From Candidatus Saccharimonadales bacterium (GTDB lineage Bacteria; Patescibacteriota; Saccharimonadia; Saccharimonadales; Saccharimonadaceae): 64,000 nt of DNA. The first letter of the stretch is position 1; the number at the start of each line of letters is the position of its first letter. The notes under the pieces were generated by a model. That model had not been told where the DNA came from. It saw only the letters and a list, made by a program, of their open reading frames with translations, and searched no databases. The stretch spans positions 1 through 64,000 of the forward strand of contig DASSDB010000002.1 in NCBI GenBank assembly GCA_035697325.1, given 5' to 3'. The translations under genes were made by a program, and so were the position numbers. Positions 8,121-15,900 of this stretch are shown here, one piece after another.

Positions 8121-8149
8121 TTGACATTTTTATATGCTTATGCTAATAT
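8121..8149 (+). promoter_or_regulatory. Consensus sigma70-type promoter, leaderless layout
   Basis: TTGACA at 8121-8126, a spacer of exactly 17 bp, and TAATAT at 8144-8149 preceded by the extended -10 dinucleotide TG. The next start codon is at 8156, 6 nt beyond the -10 box, so transcription should begin at or beside the A of ATG. Confidence 0.8.
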
Positions 8150-8155
8150 TAAAGT

Positions 8156-8278
8156 ATGGCTAAAGATACCATACGGCACAAACCATCTGCGCTAGAAAAA
8201 GTCCCTATCTCATTTGAATATGATATGACTTGGCGTGATGCAAAAAAAGCTATTCGCGTTCGTACCCATAAGCAATAG
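8156..8278 (+). CDS. Small basic protein of 40 residues, probably leaderless
   Basis: Encodes MAKDTIRHKPSALEKVPISF followed by a basic C-terminal half ending RVRTHKQ. The function is not recognised. Support for it being real is the best -35/-10 pair in the region ending 6 nt before the ATG, and a perfect terminator directly after the stop. No Shine-Dalgarno exists. The strongly basic C-terminus and small size would fit a ribosome- or nucleic-acid-associated peptide, which is only a guess. It precedes nrdR. Confidence 0.65.
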   Translation: MAKDTIRHKPSALEKVPISFEYDMTWRDAKKAIRVRTHKQ

Positions 8279-8299
8279 TTTACAGTTAAGTAAATACCG

Positions 8300-8330
8300 G
8301 AGACACTCCTTACCTGGGAGTGTCTCTTTT
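8300..8330 (+). terminator. Rho-independent terminator
   Basis: GAGACACTCC (8300-8309) pairs with GGGAGTGTCTC (8316-8326), followed by TTTT. It ends the small-protein transcript before nrdR. Confidence 0.9.
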
Positions 8331-8379
8331 CATCCACATTCTTTTTTATGGTTTTCCACTAGCTTTTTATATAGCTGTA

Positions 8380-8395
8380 TGTCAATATATAGACA
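8380..8395 (+). promoter_or_regulatory. Possible NrdR box overlapping the nrdR start codon
   Basis: The palindrome TGTCAATATATAGACA carries the core CAATATATAG, which agrees with the NrdR-box core CWATATATWG. A weaker copy (ATATAG at 8369-8374) lies upstream. Its position on the nrdR start codon suggests autoregulation. The spacing between the two sites is not the usual one for paired NrdR boxes, so this remains tentative. Confidence 0.4.
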
Positions 8396-8874
8396 TGTTT
8401 TGCATAAATTGTTTTCACCCAAAGACGCAGGTCGTTAACTCTCGGCCCAAGAAAAAACAGCCACTCATATGGCGCCGACGTTTTTGTTCTAACTGTAAGG
8501 TTGTCTTTACAACCCATGAATCACCTTCTTTGGCTGAGAATGCTATGGTACATCGTCCAGACAAAGCTGAGCCCTTCAATTTGGGGCGACTCACGCTTAG
8601 CCTTGCAAAAGCATTCACTCACTCCGAAACATCCGCAAAGCTCCACACGCTAGAGCTTGCCCGAACTATCGAGACTACCCTTTCTACTCAGGTAGAGGTC
8701 CTCACCCCTGAAGAAATAGCAGCCTGCGCACACGGAGTTTTAAAGCGATTTGACGAACTGGCAGCCCTTCAATATGCTGCGCAACATCAGCTTATCGTTT
8801 CAACCCGGCAGCGCCGTGGACGCCCTTCGACCGCCTGGCGCGGGCAACCGACTGATGAGTCGCCTTCTCGGTGA
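8395..8874 (+). CDS. nrdR: Transcriptional repressor NrdR
   Basis: Represses ribonucleotide reductase genes in response to ATP/dATP. The start MFCINC at 8395 is chosen because it begins the zinc ribbon (Cys3, Cys6, Cys31, Cys34) that opens all NrdR proteins; the open frame extends further upstream but adds non-homologous sequence. The conserved SR...IWRRRFCSNC...FTTHE follows. The ATP-cone region (PFNLGRLTLSLAKAF...VLKRFDELAALQYA) is present. The length of 159 residues is normal. The last 83 nt overlap the convergent glycosyltransferase gene. No Shine-Dalgarno is visible. Confidence 0.93.
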   Translation: MFCINCFHPKTQVVNSRPKKKQPLIWRRRFCSNCKVVFTTHESPSLAENAMVHRPDKAEPFNLGRLTLSLAKAFTHSETSAKLHTLELARTIETTLSTQVEVLTPEEIAACAHGVLKRFDELAALQYAAQHQLIVSTRQRRGRPSTAWRGQPTDESPSR

Positions 8875-10468
8875 CATCGAATTTGTCGAGATATTTGCCG
8901 AGGAGAAGGTGTGTTTGTGCATTGAACGCTGCAAATGCACTGTAAGCGATCGCCGTGACAGGCATGAGCCCCCATTGAAGAAGCATCCAGATGGTCCGAT
9001 GCCGCTTATATCTTTCTGGACGAGGCGGTAGCATTTTAAACGCCAAGAAGATAGTAATAACCAGGCCTATCATCGCCACCCTCTGCACTCCACTTACCAC
9101 CTCTGGAAGTTGATGCGCGGCAATATCACGAGCAGCCTGACTGTTAACAAGAAGCGGTATCCAGCCCCCTACAGCTACAAGGATTGGTACGCTGGCTAGC
9201 GTAACATGCCCATCAACAAGGCGAAGGAGCCGGGCTAAGCCCGCAAAGAAAGGAACGTTCCTTTGCTTTGAGAACAAGCGCGTTGCAACGTAAGGTATAT
9301 CTGAAGCGCCATATGCCCACCTTCGAAGCTGAATAAATTGGGCTTTAAGGGTGCGAGGGTAAGTGTCCGCAAGAACGGCGTCTTGATAAATTGGAACATA
9401 CACTGGTATAACAGAGTAGTTTCCACCAAAATAGAAATAACTTCGCCAATACTGGTGGCCATCTTCTACGATACTTCGCTTACTCCAGAAGTCCATCTCA
9501 ACCAATGCATCCATGGGCTGAGAATGGGAGGCGAAATTCCTTAGCGTATGAGGCCGCATTGAACTGATAATATTCCAAAATGAGTTGCCCGTCGCCAACA
9601 CCCGCATCGGTGCCGGAGCATCCCAAATATTATTCAAAAAAAGGGCTATCGGCTGGTATGAGAGATGCTTGCGATCTTCGTGCACGATATACTCGTACGT
9701 TACATAGTCAAAATAGGTCGCGTGGGGACGGTTATCGCTATCGAGAGTAGTGACAATGACATTTTTGTATTCAATGTTTTCCTTTTTGAGCCAGTCTTTT
9801 AAGAAATGTCCGGCAAACGTAATGTTGCTTCCTTTACCTCGAATCTCGTCTGGAAGGCCGTCAGGGTGCTCAATAACGTGAAACGCTTTGAATGAATGAG
9901 CAAACTTTTCTTTCAGCCTTGCCGCCGTAGCTGCGATAGCTTCGCCTCCCCTGCTTTCATATGTAAAAACAACGATCAGCTTATCATTATCAAACGTTGT
10001 ATCAGAGACGGACTGGATGGTCGGCTCGATGACTTCGTAGGACTCGTTATATGCGGCAACTATAACGGCGTTATATACCTCCGAGGGCTTTGGAAACGCC
10101 GCCGGGTCGGCAGCCATAAGACGAAGATTTTCTTTGTGAACTTCGAATCCGAACCCTTTGGAGCGAGCAAGTTTCTCCTGCTTGTAGCTCTTCACCGGAT
10201 CCTCAAGCTGGAGAAGCCTTGCACGCCAGTCAACGTTCTGAGCTCTATCAAGCCTGTTGCGGCCGCCAACCGTATGGATTGCGATACCTATAGCTTTTAC
10301 AAGTACCGTAATGATAATGAGGAGTAGATAGACAGCTGCCGCTAGTGGGCTAAAGAAAGATAGTATAACAAGCAACAAAAGCATACCGTAGCTTAAGATA
10401 GCAGGAAGCATTTCAAAAAAACGGTAGAACCGCGTACGTTTTTTTAGAGGTAGCTCTAGATCTAGCAT
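8792..10468 (-). CDS. Membrane-bound family 2 glycosyltransferase
   Basis: A 558-residue processive-type GT-A enzyme. Two membrane segments lie within residues 20-66. The catalytic domain has AAYNES at 138-143, the metal-binding DSD at 243-245, the acidic ED at 335-336 and QLRRW at 380-384. These correspond to the D, DxD, ED and QxxRW motifs of cellulose/hyaluronan-synthase-like enzymes. Two to four further membrane segments follow residue 400. It probably elongates a cell-surface polysaccharide. It lies 3 nt after the small membrane gene at 10472, so the two form a unit. Confidence 0.88.
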   Translation of the reverse strand: MLDLELPLKKRTRFYRFFEMLPAILSYGMLLLLVILSFFSPLAAAVYLLLIIITVLVKAIGIAIHTVGGRNRLDRAQNVDWRARLLQLEDPVKSYKQEKLARSKGFGFEVHKENLRLMAADPAAFPKPSEVYNAVIVAAYNESYEVIEPTIQSVSDTTFDNDKLIVVFTYESRGGEAIAATAARLKEKFAHSFKAFHVIEHPDGLPDEIRGKGSNITFAGHFLKDWLKKENIEYKNVIVTTLDSDNRPHATYFDYVTYEYIVHEDRKHLSYQPIALFLNNIWDAPAPMRVLATGNSFWNIISSMRPHTLRNFASHSQPMDALVEMDFWSKRSIVEDGHQYWRSYFYFGGNYSVIPVYVPIYQDAVLADTYPRTLKAQFIQLRRWAYGASDIPYVATRLFSKQRNVPFFAGLARLLRLVDGHVTLASVPILVAVGGWIPLLVNSQAARDIAAHQLPEVVSGVQRVAMIGLVITIFLAFKMLPPRPERYKRHRTIWMLLQWGLMPVTAIAYSAFAAFNAQTHLLLGKYLDKFDVTEKATHQSVARARRSKGVHGAAGLKR

Positions 10469-10471
10469 AGA

Positions 10472-10846
10472 TTAAAGGAATGCCACCCTTAGGACTGCCC
10501 AAGTTGTAAACCAGACAATAACCGCAAGGAGGATACTAAACCAAACAAATGCCAGTGCAAGCGTACGACGACCCTGAGTGAAAAGTTTCACCGTTAAGAC
10601 AGTGTGCGCGATTGCCATCAGAGCACCAACAACGATGAAGTTAATAAAATAATACCATTTATCGCGATAGAAACTTGTTTCGCCGAACGAGCTATAGTGC
10701 ACCGCCACTTGAAGGTCACTTGGCCTCAAGGAAACACCCACATAGATAGAGTAAGCTACGATAATGAGAATAAACAGCAAAAGCAGCAACGCAAGCGCCC
10801 TATCGGCGATAATGAGTTTAATGTAATTAATGCCTGCTGTTTTCAT
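10472..10846 (-). CDS. Small membrane protein, partner of the glycosyltransferase
   Basis: A 124-residue protein with three predicted membrane helices (about residues 15-36, 66-86 and 97-120) and a polar loop of roughly 30 residues after the first helix. I do not recognise a family. It is directly upstream of, and nearly contiguous with, the membrane glycosyltransferase. It may be an accessory subunit of polysaccharide synthesis or export; that is inferred from position only. Confidence 0.7.
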   Translation of the reverse strand: MKTAGINYIKLIIADRALALLLLLFILIIVAYSIYVGVSLRPSDLQVAVHYSSFGETSFYRDKWYYFINFIVVGALMAIAHTVLTVKLFTQGRRTLALAFVWFSILLAVIVWFTTWAVLRVAFL

Positions 10847-10870
10847 ATTTTTCCTATAAGAGATCGACCA

Positions 10871-10946
10871 TGGAGCCGCTGACCGGATTTGAACCGGTGA
10901 CCTACGCTTTACGAAAGCGCCGCTCTACCAGCTGAGCTACAGCGGC
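10871..10946 (-). tRNA. tRNA-Thr (anticodon CGT), CCA encoded, discriminator U
   Basis: On the minus strand GCCGCTG pairs with CAGCGGC. The anticodon arm GCGCT-TTCGTAA-AGCGT gives anticodon CGU, reading threonine ACG. The T-arm is CCGGTTCAAATCCGG. The 3' end is UCCA, with CCA encoded at 10871-10873. The U73 matches the TGGA bulge of the thrS T-box. Confidence 0.97.
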
Positions 10947-11063
10947 ATCTATGTAAGTCTCTTGGTTATTATAGCACCGCCCGGACATCCAACAAATAGT
11001 CTCTTTCCCTGTTGCGCCTCAAGGCAAAAACTGCTATCATGTGTGGAGCTAAGATAGCATCAT

Positions 11064-11139
11064 GGGCTCGTAGTGAAGGGGTTATCACGCCTCCCTGTCA
11101 CGGAGGAGATCGCCGGTTCAAATCCGGTCGGGCCCGCCA
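11064..11139 (+). tRNA. tRNA-Asp (anticodon GTC), CCA encoded
   Basis: Acceptor GGGCTCG pairs with CGGGCCC (one G-U pair). The anticodon arm CCTCC-CTGTCAC-GGAGG gives anticodon GUC. The T-arm is CCGGTTCAAATCCGG, the discriminator is G and CCA is encoded. A terminator follows at 11152-11196. Confidence 0.97.
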
Positions 11140-11151
11140 AGATATGATTCA

Positions 11152-11196
11152 AATTCACCTCATCGTCTTATGACACCTTGATGGGGTGAATTTTTT
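11152..11196 (+). terminator. Rho-independent terminator after tRNA-Asp
   Basis: AATTCACCTCATC (11152-11164) pairs with GATGGGGTGAATT (11180-11192), followed by a T run. Confidence 0.85.
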
Positions 11197-11218
11197 ATAA
11201 AGACAATCGAGCCTATGA

Positions 11219-11300
11219 TAGGTTTATACTTTGTTGAAAGGACCTCGACGCAAAGGCCGAATGGCCGTCCCGGTGAATACCTGTATGTACTGACGAGTGG
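11219..11300 (+). ncRNA. Candidate structured RNA or riboswitch with pseudoknot
   Basis: GGAC (11240-11243) pairs with GTCC (11267-11270). Inside it, an 11-nt one-sided bulge leads into GGCC-GAAT-GGCC (11255-11266), which abuts the outer stem on the 3' side. A second small hairpin GGT-GAAT-ACC follows (11272-11281). CTCG in the bulge (11244-11247) is complementary to CGAG at 11294-11297, which would close a pseudoknot. It lies 40 nt upstream of the GNAT gene. The string GACGCAAAG in the bulge recalls the c-di-GMP-I riboswitch, but the rest of that motif is missing. No known family is assigned. Confidence 0.35.
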
Positions 11301-11340
11301 ACATTGATTCTGCCTTCTTTCCATGTCATCATATTCGTAG

Positions 11341-11778
11341 ATGCAAGCAATTCACTATACTGAACTGACTCCAGATGCCGTCACGGCTTCTACTATTAGC
11401 AGCCTTAATCGTCTTCTTCCCCAGTTATCTCCAGATATTAAGCCGCTCAATCGTGAGTGGCTTGAATATATTTTGGCCAACAACACCCGAATCTTCATTG
11501 CCCTGGATGGTGATCGTATAGTCGGCACCGCCCTTCTCTGCTCCATGGTCATCTTGGTTGGGCAGAAGGACTGGATAGAAGACGTTGTGGTTGATAGGGC
11601 TTATCGAGGGAAAGGTATTGCTTCAAGGCTAATGGATATAGCGGAGAGTGCTAGTAGACAAAGCCCAGCTAAGAACATCAACCTCACTTCGAGTTCCCAC
11701 CGAGAAGGCGCTCGGGGTATGTACGTGAAGCGTGGATACAAACTTCGAGATACAAGTGTCTTTCGCTTAGAGAGATAG
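11341..11778 (+). CDS. GNAT-family N-acetyltransferase
   Basis: A 145-residue single-domain acetyltransferase. The acetyl-CoA-binding motif A is intact: DWIEDVVVDRAYRGKGIASR, with the pyrophosphate-binding RGKGIA near residues 94-99, followed by the LTSSSHREGARGMYVKRGY motif B. The acyl acceptor is unknown. No clear Shine-Dalgarno precedes the ATG. The candidate structured RNA at 11219-11300 is in its leader. Confidence 0.88.
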   Translation: MQAIHYTELTPDAVTASTISSLNRLLPQLSPDIKPLNREWLEYILANNTRIFIALDGDRIVGTALLCSMVILVGQKDWIEDVVVDRAYRGKGIASRLMDIAESASRQSPAKNINLTSSSHREGARGMYVKRGYKLRDTSVFRLER

Positions 11779-11849
11779 ACTTTCTGATATGACATCACGG
11801 AGATGCTGGATGAGCTATCCGATAATTTTCAAGGTGAGTCGTAAGCCAC

Positions 11850-12154
11850 CGGGAAGATAGTGTTAATCTTCACCTATATTGACGATGAGCACCTTGCCGT
11901 GGGTATTGTTGCACTCGACAAGCGTATGGGTCAACGCACGCTTTTTATGATTTTTCAAGAGCGTTACCCTTCGGGAACGGCAGTCACGAGAAAAGCGAAG
12001 TTATCCTTGACCAAGGATGGTTCACTTTTGGCCAAGCCGAAGAGCTAATGCTCGACGGCCAAATAAGCGCTGGACATACGCTTGCGAGCATCGCGCTCGT
12101 CAACGCTTTCATTTACCAGAATCCGGACCACTCTATTGTTCGCGTGACTCGATA
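11850..12154 (+). pseudogene. Degraded remnant, possibly of a NUDIX (ADP-ribose pyrophosphatase-like) gene
   Basis: The stretch 11779-12157 has no intact gene. One frame reads DDEHLAVGIVALDKR, which resembles the first strand of NUDIX proteins. A second frame downstream reads GQAEELMLDGQISAGHTLAS and then IALVNAFIYQNPDHSIVRVT to a stop at 12154, which resembles the C-terminus of ADP-ribose pyrophosphatases. The catalytic NUDIX box between them is not found in any frame. I read this as a decayed gene with at least one frameshift and a deletion. Confidence 0.4.
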
Positions 12155-12157
12155 GTT

Positions 12158-12754
12158 CTACTTCGACTCGTAACGACTTTGGACGAAGTCCCAATTTACT
12201 ACACTCCACCATGCTTTAATATAATCATCACGTTTGTTTTTGTAATCAAGATAGTAAGCATGCTCCCAAACATCGAGGCCCAAAAGAGGCGCTTCTAACC
12301 CCTGGCTAAGGGGCGTGTCTTGGTTTGGTGTTGTAATAATATCAAGATTCGGCTGAAGCCACGCCCATCCACTTCCAAATACACCAAGAGACTTTGCTGT
12401 AAATTCATCTACAAATGCCTGGAAATTTCCGTAACGATCTGTGATCGCCTTTGCCAGATCACCAGTCGGCTCTCCGCCTCCGTCCGGTGACATCCATTGC
12501 CAAAATAGGCTGTGGTTATAATGACCACCACCTTGGTTTCGAATAGCCGCCTGAACCGACTCGGGTAGACTGCCTAGGTCCGAAAGGAGCGTCTCGAGAG
12601 GACGTTCTTTTAAAGCCGGTGCGGCTTCAAGAGCCGCGTTAAGCTTGTCAACATATGCCTGATGATGCTTATCATGATGGAGTTGCATGATTTCTTTACT
12701 GATATACTTACCCAACTGATCGTATTCGTATGGTAAATCCGGTAGTGTGTACAT
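12158..12754 (-). CDS. sodA: Superoxide dismutase, Mn-type or cambialistic
   Basis: Converts superoxide to oxygen and hydrogen peroxide. The 198-residue sequence has all four metal ligands: His26, His81, Asp161 and His165 (DVWEH). GGGHYNHSLFW near residue 75 and the NQDTPL segment (Gln146) follow the manganese-type pattern and not the iron-type pattern. There is no signal peptide, so it acts in the cytoplasm. It lies 11 nt after the parvulin-like gene in a PH-domain gene, chaperone, sodA run. Confidence 0.95.
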   Translation of the reverse strand: MYTLPDLPYEYDQLGKYISKEIMQLHHDKHHQAYVDKLNAALEAAPALKERPLETLLSDLGSLPESVQAAIRNQGGGHYNHSLFWQWMSPDGGGEPTGDLAKAITDRYGNFQAFVDEFTAKSLGVFGSGWAWLQPNLDIITTPNQDTPLSQGLEAPLLGLDVWEHAYYLDYKNKRDDYIKAWWSVVNWDFVQSRYESK

Positions 12755-12765
12755 TTCACCCCTCC

Positions 12766-13836
12766 TTATTGTGTTTGACTATTGTTATCAGTAACCCCTT
12801 GAGCCTGCACTTCAGGGATCTGAATAAATTCTTTCACCTTGCCTGCCTTTTTTAATTCCGTAAGGCGTTTGTTAAATTCCGTAAGGGGTATTTTTAGAAA
12901 AGCATAGCTTACTTGAGTATCGGTTTTTTCAAGCAGACGGATAAAGTAATAGCCATCACCTGTTGTTGTTTTTATAACGCCAGATACTTCGTCTTTATTT
13001 AGCTTCACCGCAGCAGCACTCAAGCCACCATCACGGTTGGTATACGAAACGAGTCCCGAAATTCCCGATTCAACCTTGCTCTCACCACTAAGCTCGGCCG
13101 CAATTTTATCGAAGTCGGGACCAGCCGTTTTAATGAGCTCGGCCGCCTTTTCTTCTTTTTGCTTGGCCTGTGTGTCAATTGAGTAAGACACATCTTGGCG
13201 TGTGAGCTTCGCTTTTACATCCTCTCTGTACTCATCGGGACTCCAACCAAGCACGTTAAGGGCAGATGCGTCGTATGTCTCCTGAGAGATGCGACCATTT
13301 GCCGTATTTCTATCATCATCAATGACTTTATCAATCCGATCGTTTGATATTGTAATACCAAGATCGTGTGCAAGTTTAGCAGCGTAGGCATCGGCAAGAA
13401 CGGTGTTCATAGACTTTCGCTTTACGAAATCTAGTTGCCGCTTGCCATCTTCGCTGCTAAGATTGAGCTGCTCGCTTCGCTGTAAGTAGTGAGCCGAGCT
13501 ATTATAGTACATGAGGTAGTCGCCATAACGAACCGACTCTCCGTCAATAGATGCAACCGGTAGCGGTAATACACGTGTTACCCGATAAAAAAAGGTGCTG
13601 GTATTTTGAACGATATAAAGCTGCCACCACCCTACAAGCACAACGAGAAGCAGTGCGACGATTGTGACCAAAATCGTATTAAAAACAAGACGGTGTTTGG
13701 CATATTGCATCGGGTACTTGAAGCGACGACCGCCAGCCAAGATTCGCTCACGATGCTCTGCGACGGTTTCGTTGGTTATACGAGCAGGTGCTTGTTTGCT
13801 TGCTTTATCGCGTCGTTTAAGTCGTAATTTTTTCAT
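12766..13836 (-). CDS. SurA/PrsA-like peptidyl-prolyl isomerase, membrane-anchored
   Basis: A 356-residue protein with a basic cytoplasmic N-terminus, one membrane segment around residues 49-70, and an extracytoplasmic region. The latter has a SurA-N-like helical domain (ASIDGESVRYGDYLMYYNSS...VKRKSMNTVLADAYAAKLAHDLGI) and a parvulin-like domain (ISGLVSYTNRDGGLSAAAVKLNKDEVSGVIKT...GYYFIRLLEK is its span). It probably helps folding of exported proteins such as pilus or surface proteins. It overlaps the PH-domain gene by 20 nt and is followed by sodA. Confidence 0.82.
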   Translation of the reverse strand: MKKLRLKRRDKASKQAPARITNETVAEHRERILAGGRRFKYPMQYAKHRLVFNTILVTIVALLLVVLVGWWQLYIVQNTSTFFYRVTRVLPLPVASIDGESVRYGDYLMYYNSSAHYLQRSEQLNLSSEDGKRQLDFVKRKSMNTVLADAYAAKLAHDLGITISNDRIDKVIDDDRNTANGRISQETYDASALNVLGWSPDEYREDVKAKLTRQDVSYSIDTQAKQKEEKAAELIKTAGPDFDKIAAELSGESKVESGISGLVSYTNRDGGLSAAAVKLNKDEVSGVIKTTTGDGYYFIRLLEKTDTQVSYAFLKIPLTEFNKRLTELKKAGKVKEFIQIPEVQAQGVTDNNSQTQ

Positions 13837-14353
13837 AATCCCCTTGCTTCTCGTTACCCACCGCTACAGATACTGCGTCCTGGAGCTTGTTATAAATTTC
13901 TTCGGGATGATCAACCTTCTTGATAATGAGGTCGCCAACAACGGTTTGGATGATGATTGTCCCAAATCCAAATATCTCTCCCGTGAATCCAGGTATATTA
14001 TAGCTTATGTTTTGGATTTTTGATAGATTGAGCTCCACCACATCCTTTCCAAAGAAACCATGTTGCGTCACTTGTCTTATGCGCTGGTCGGTCACGATGT
14101 AGATGGTAAAATACCACATGATAAAATGGTACGCAAACAGCAGAATACCAATGATCAAACCAGCAATCGGAAGAAGAAAGAGTTCAATCGTATTTTGCCA
14201 GATAAGCGGCGGGATGGCCGAAAGAGCGAACGGAATAAGAAGAAGATAAAATCCCTTTCGCATAGATATCATATGACGACGAAAGATAAATAATAATTGC
14301 TCGTCCGCGCGTTGACCGTCAAACTCTGGTTGAAAATCGTCTTTTTTAGTCAT
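13817..14353 (-). CDS. PH-domain membrane protein (bPH2/DUF304 type)
   Basis: A 178-residue protein with two membrane helices (about residues 35-52 and 58-80) followed by a bacterial PH domain. The latter is recognised by YIVTDQRIRQVTQHGFFGKD and LSKIQNISYNIPGF...FGFGTIIIQT. Proteins of this design sit in the cytoplasmic membrane; their role is poorly known. The 3' end overlaps the parvulin-like gene. Confidence 0.85.
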   Translation of the reverse strand: MTKKDDFQPEFDGQRADEQLLFIFRRHMISMRKGFYLLLIPFALSAIPPLIWQNTIELFLLPIAGLIIGILLFAYHFIMWYFTIYIVTDQRIRQVTQHGFFGKDVVELNLSKIQNISYNIPGFTGEIFGFGTIIIQTVVGDLIIKKVDHPEEIYNKLQDAVSVAVGNEKQGDYEKITT

Positions 14354-14363
14354 AATTCCCCTT

Positions 14364-14440
14364 TGGTACCCCGGGCAGGAGTCGAACCTGCAACCTTTTC
14401 CTTAGGACGGAACTGCTCTATCCAATTGAGCTACCGAGGC
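14364..14440 (-). tRNA. tRNA-Arg (anticodon CCT), CCA encoded
   Basis: On the minus strand GCCTCGG pairs with CCGGGGT through two G-U pairs. The anticodon loop GTCCTAA gives anticodon CCU, reading arginine AGG. The T-arm is GCAGGTTCGACTCCTGC. The 3' end is ACCA with CCA encoded at 14364-14366. Confidence 0.95.
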
Positions 14441-14461
14441 GTATTAGGGTTAGTATAGCAT

Positions 14462-14492
14462 AAAAACAGCGGCCGCCTGACCGCTGTTTTTT
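14462..14492 (-). terminator. Terminator of ndk (symmetric)
   Basis: AAAAACAGCGG (14462-14472) pairs with CCGCTGTTTTT (14481-14491). A and T runs flank both sides, so it can work in either direction. It lies between ndk and tRNA-Arg. Confidence 0.88.
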
Positions 14493-14506
14493 CATAAAGG
14501 ATGCCC

Positions 14507-15028
14507 CTATTTGCGGGCGCTGCCAGGACGTGGCTGAGTAAAGTACTCGTGAACAGTCTGGTATTCGTCATAAATTTCATCTTCAGAGAACCAGTGTTCA
14601 ATTTCTTGCTTTGCTTCATCAGGATCACCTGACGCGTGAAGGATAGTAGGCAGTGCTACGTTATGAGCGTTGACATGATCAAGGCTAGCGTGGGCGTAGT
14701 CACCACGGATTGTCCCCGGTGCCGCTTCTTTGGTATTGGTCGCGCCAACCATTTTGCGTACTAAAACAACAGCTTCAACTCCCTCTAGGATCATTGCGAT
14801 AACCGGACCCTCTTGCATTGCGCCAAGCTGAACCTTAAACTGGTCTTCGCCTCGCCTCGAAACCATCTTGCCAATTGTTTCGTAGTGATGGAAATAGTGA
14901 TCCTCATCCGGATTAGCCATTTTCATCGCTACGATTTTTAATCCAACTTTTTCAAATCTGCTTAAGACTTCCCCGACAATGCCGCGCTGTACAGCATCTG
15001 GCTTAAAAACAACCAGTGTTCGTTCCAT
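14507..15028 (-). CDS. ndk: Nucleoside diphosphate kinase
   Basis: Transfers the gamma-phosphate between nucleoside triphosphates and diphosphates. The start ERTLVVFKPDAVQRG and the active-site histidine in LPTILHASGDPDEAKQEI (normally NxxHGSD) are clear. At 173 residues it is longer than the usual 140, with extra sequence between the RGDYAHAS loop region and the active site and at the C-terminus. Extended NDKs of this kind occur in other bacteria. It is monocistronic, with a terminator directly after it. Confidence 0.95.
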   Translation of the reverse strand: MERTLVVFKPDAVQRGIVGEVLSRFEKVGLKIVAMKMANPDEDHYFHHYETIGKMVSRRGEDQFKVQLGAMQEGPVIAMILEGVEAVVLVRKMVGATNTKEAAPGTIRGDYAHASLDHVNAHNVALPTILHASGDPDEAKQEIEHWFSEDEIYDEYQTVHEYFTQPRPGSARK

Positions 15029-15059
15029 AAGTTATTCTCCTACTTGCTTGTAACGTCTC

Positions 15060-15854
15060 TTATTTTAGCAAAAGTACAACCGTTAAGATACCCGCGAGGC
15101 CAAGCCGATACCAGCCAAATAACGCCAGGCCATGTTTGGATAAGTATTTCATAAGGAAACCTACGGCAATAAGTCCTGAAATAAACGCGACAGCATTACT
15201 TAAAAGCAACATTGGTAAGTGATCGAACAGGTAGGCACGGTCGCTTGATTTGACGAGCAGCTTTACTGAAACGCCAATCATAATAGGAAGTGACACTAAA
15301 AAACTATATTCTGCTGCCGCCGCTGCATTAAGCCCTGCCAAGCGTCCAGCAATAATTGTCGAGCCGGAACGCGAAACACCTGGGATAAGTGCAAACACTT
15401 GCGCAATACCAATCCAGAATGCACGCGATGGTCCTAAATGCTGGCCATGTTCTTTAGGGCTGGCCTTGGGTAACTTGTCGGCCAAAACCATAATTGCCCC
15501 TACCGTCGCTAGTGCGACTGTGACGACAATTAAGCTACTAAAGAAAGGTGATGTTTCAATAAAATTAGAAAGGAAAAAGCCAATTGCACCGGCCGGAATG
15601 GCTGTAATAAGGATGTTGCGTGCCAGGATGAAGTTACGATTAACAAATACGTCCTTGCAAATTTCAATGATGCGCTTACGGAAGTAAATAACCAGCGCGA
15701 AAAGTGTTCCGAAGTTAATAAATTCAATGAATAAGTGGTCGGGTGCCATACCGAATAGCTGCTGCGCAATAACGAGGTGCCCCGAACTACTTACTGGTAT
15801 GAATTCAGTGAGCCCCTGTACCAGTCCAAGGACAATAGCTTCAATAACATTCAT
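15060..15854 (-). CDS. uppP: Undecaprenyl-diphosphatase
   Basis: Recycles the undecaprenyl lipid carrier of cell-wall synthesis. The membrane protein has the signature EFIPVSSSGH at residues 17-26 and the second catalytic motif PGVSRSGSTI, with about eight membrane segments. The start at 15854 (MNVIEAIVLG) fits the family; an in-frame ATG at 15872 adds six unmatched residues. The -10 box TATAAT ends 7 nt before the chosen ATG, so the mRNA is probably leaderless. It is divergent from the Xer recombinase gene. Confidence 0.94.
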   Translation of the reverse strand: MNVIEAIVLGLVQGLTEFIPVSSSGHLVIAQQLFGMAPDHLFIEFINFGTLFALVIYFRKRIIEICKDVFVNRNFILARNILITAIPAGAIGFFLSNFIETSPFFSSLIVVTVALATVGAIMVLADKLPKASPKEHGQHLGPSRAFWIGIAQVFALIPGVSRSGSTIIAGRLAGLNAAAAAEYSFLVSLPIMIGVSVKLLVKSSDRAYLFDHLPMLLLSNAVAFISGLIAVGFLMKYLSKHGLALFGWYRLGLAGILTVVLLLK

Positions 15855-15900
15855 CTCCACTATTATACCCAAGAGCTCTTATCTAGGCTATGCTAATACT

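Noticed and set aside
11240-11260. Possible c-di-GMP-I riboswitch (GACGCAAAG string)
   Set aside because: Only this short string matches. The upstream GNRA hairpin and its docking partner of that riboswitch are missing, so I kept it only as an unassigned RNA candidate.
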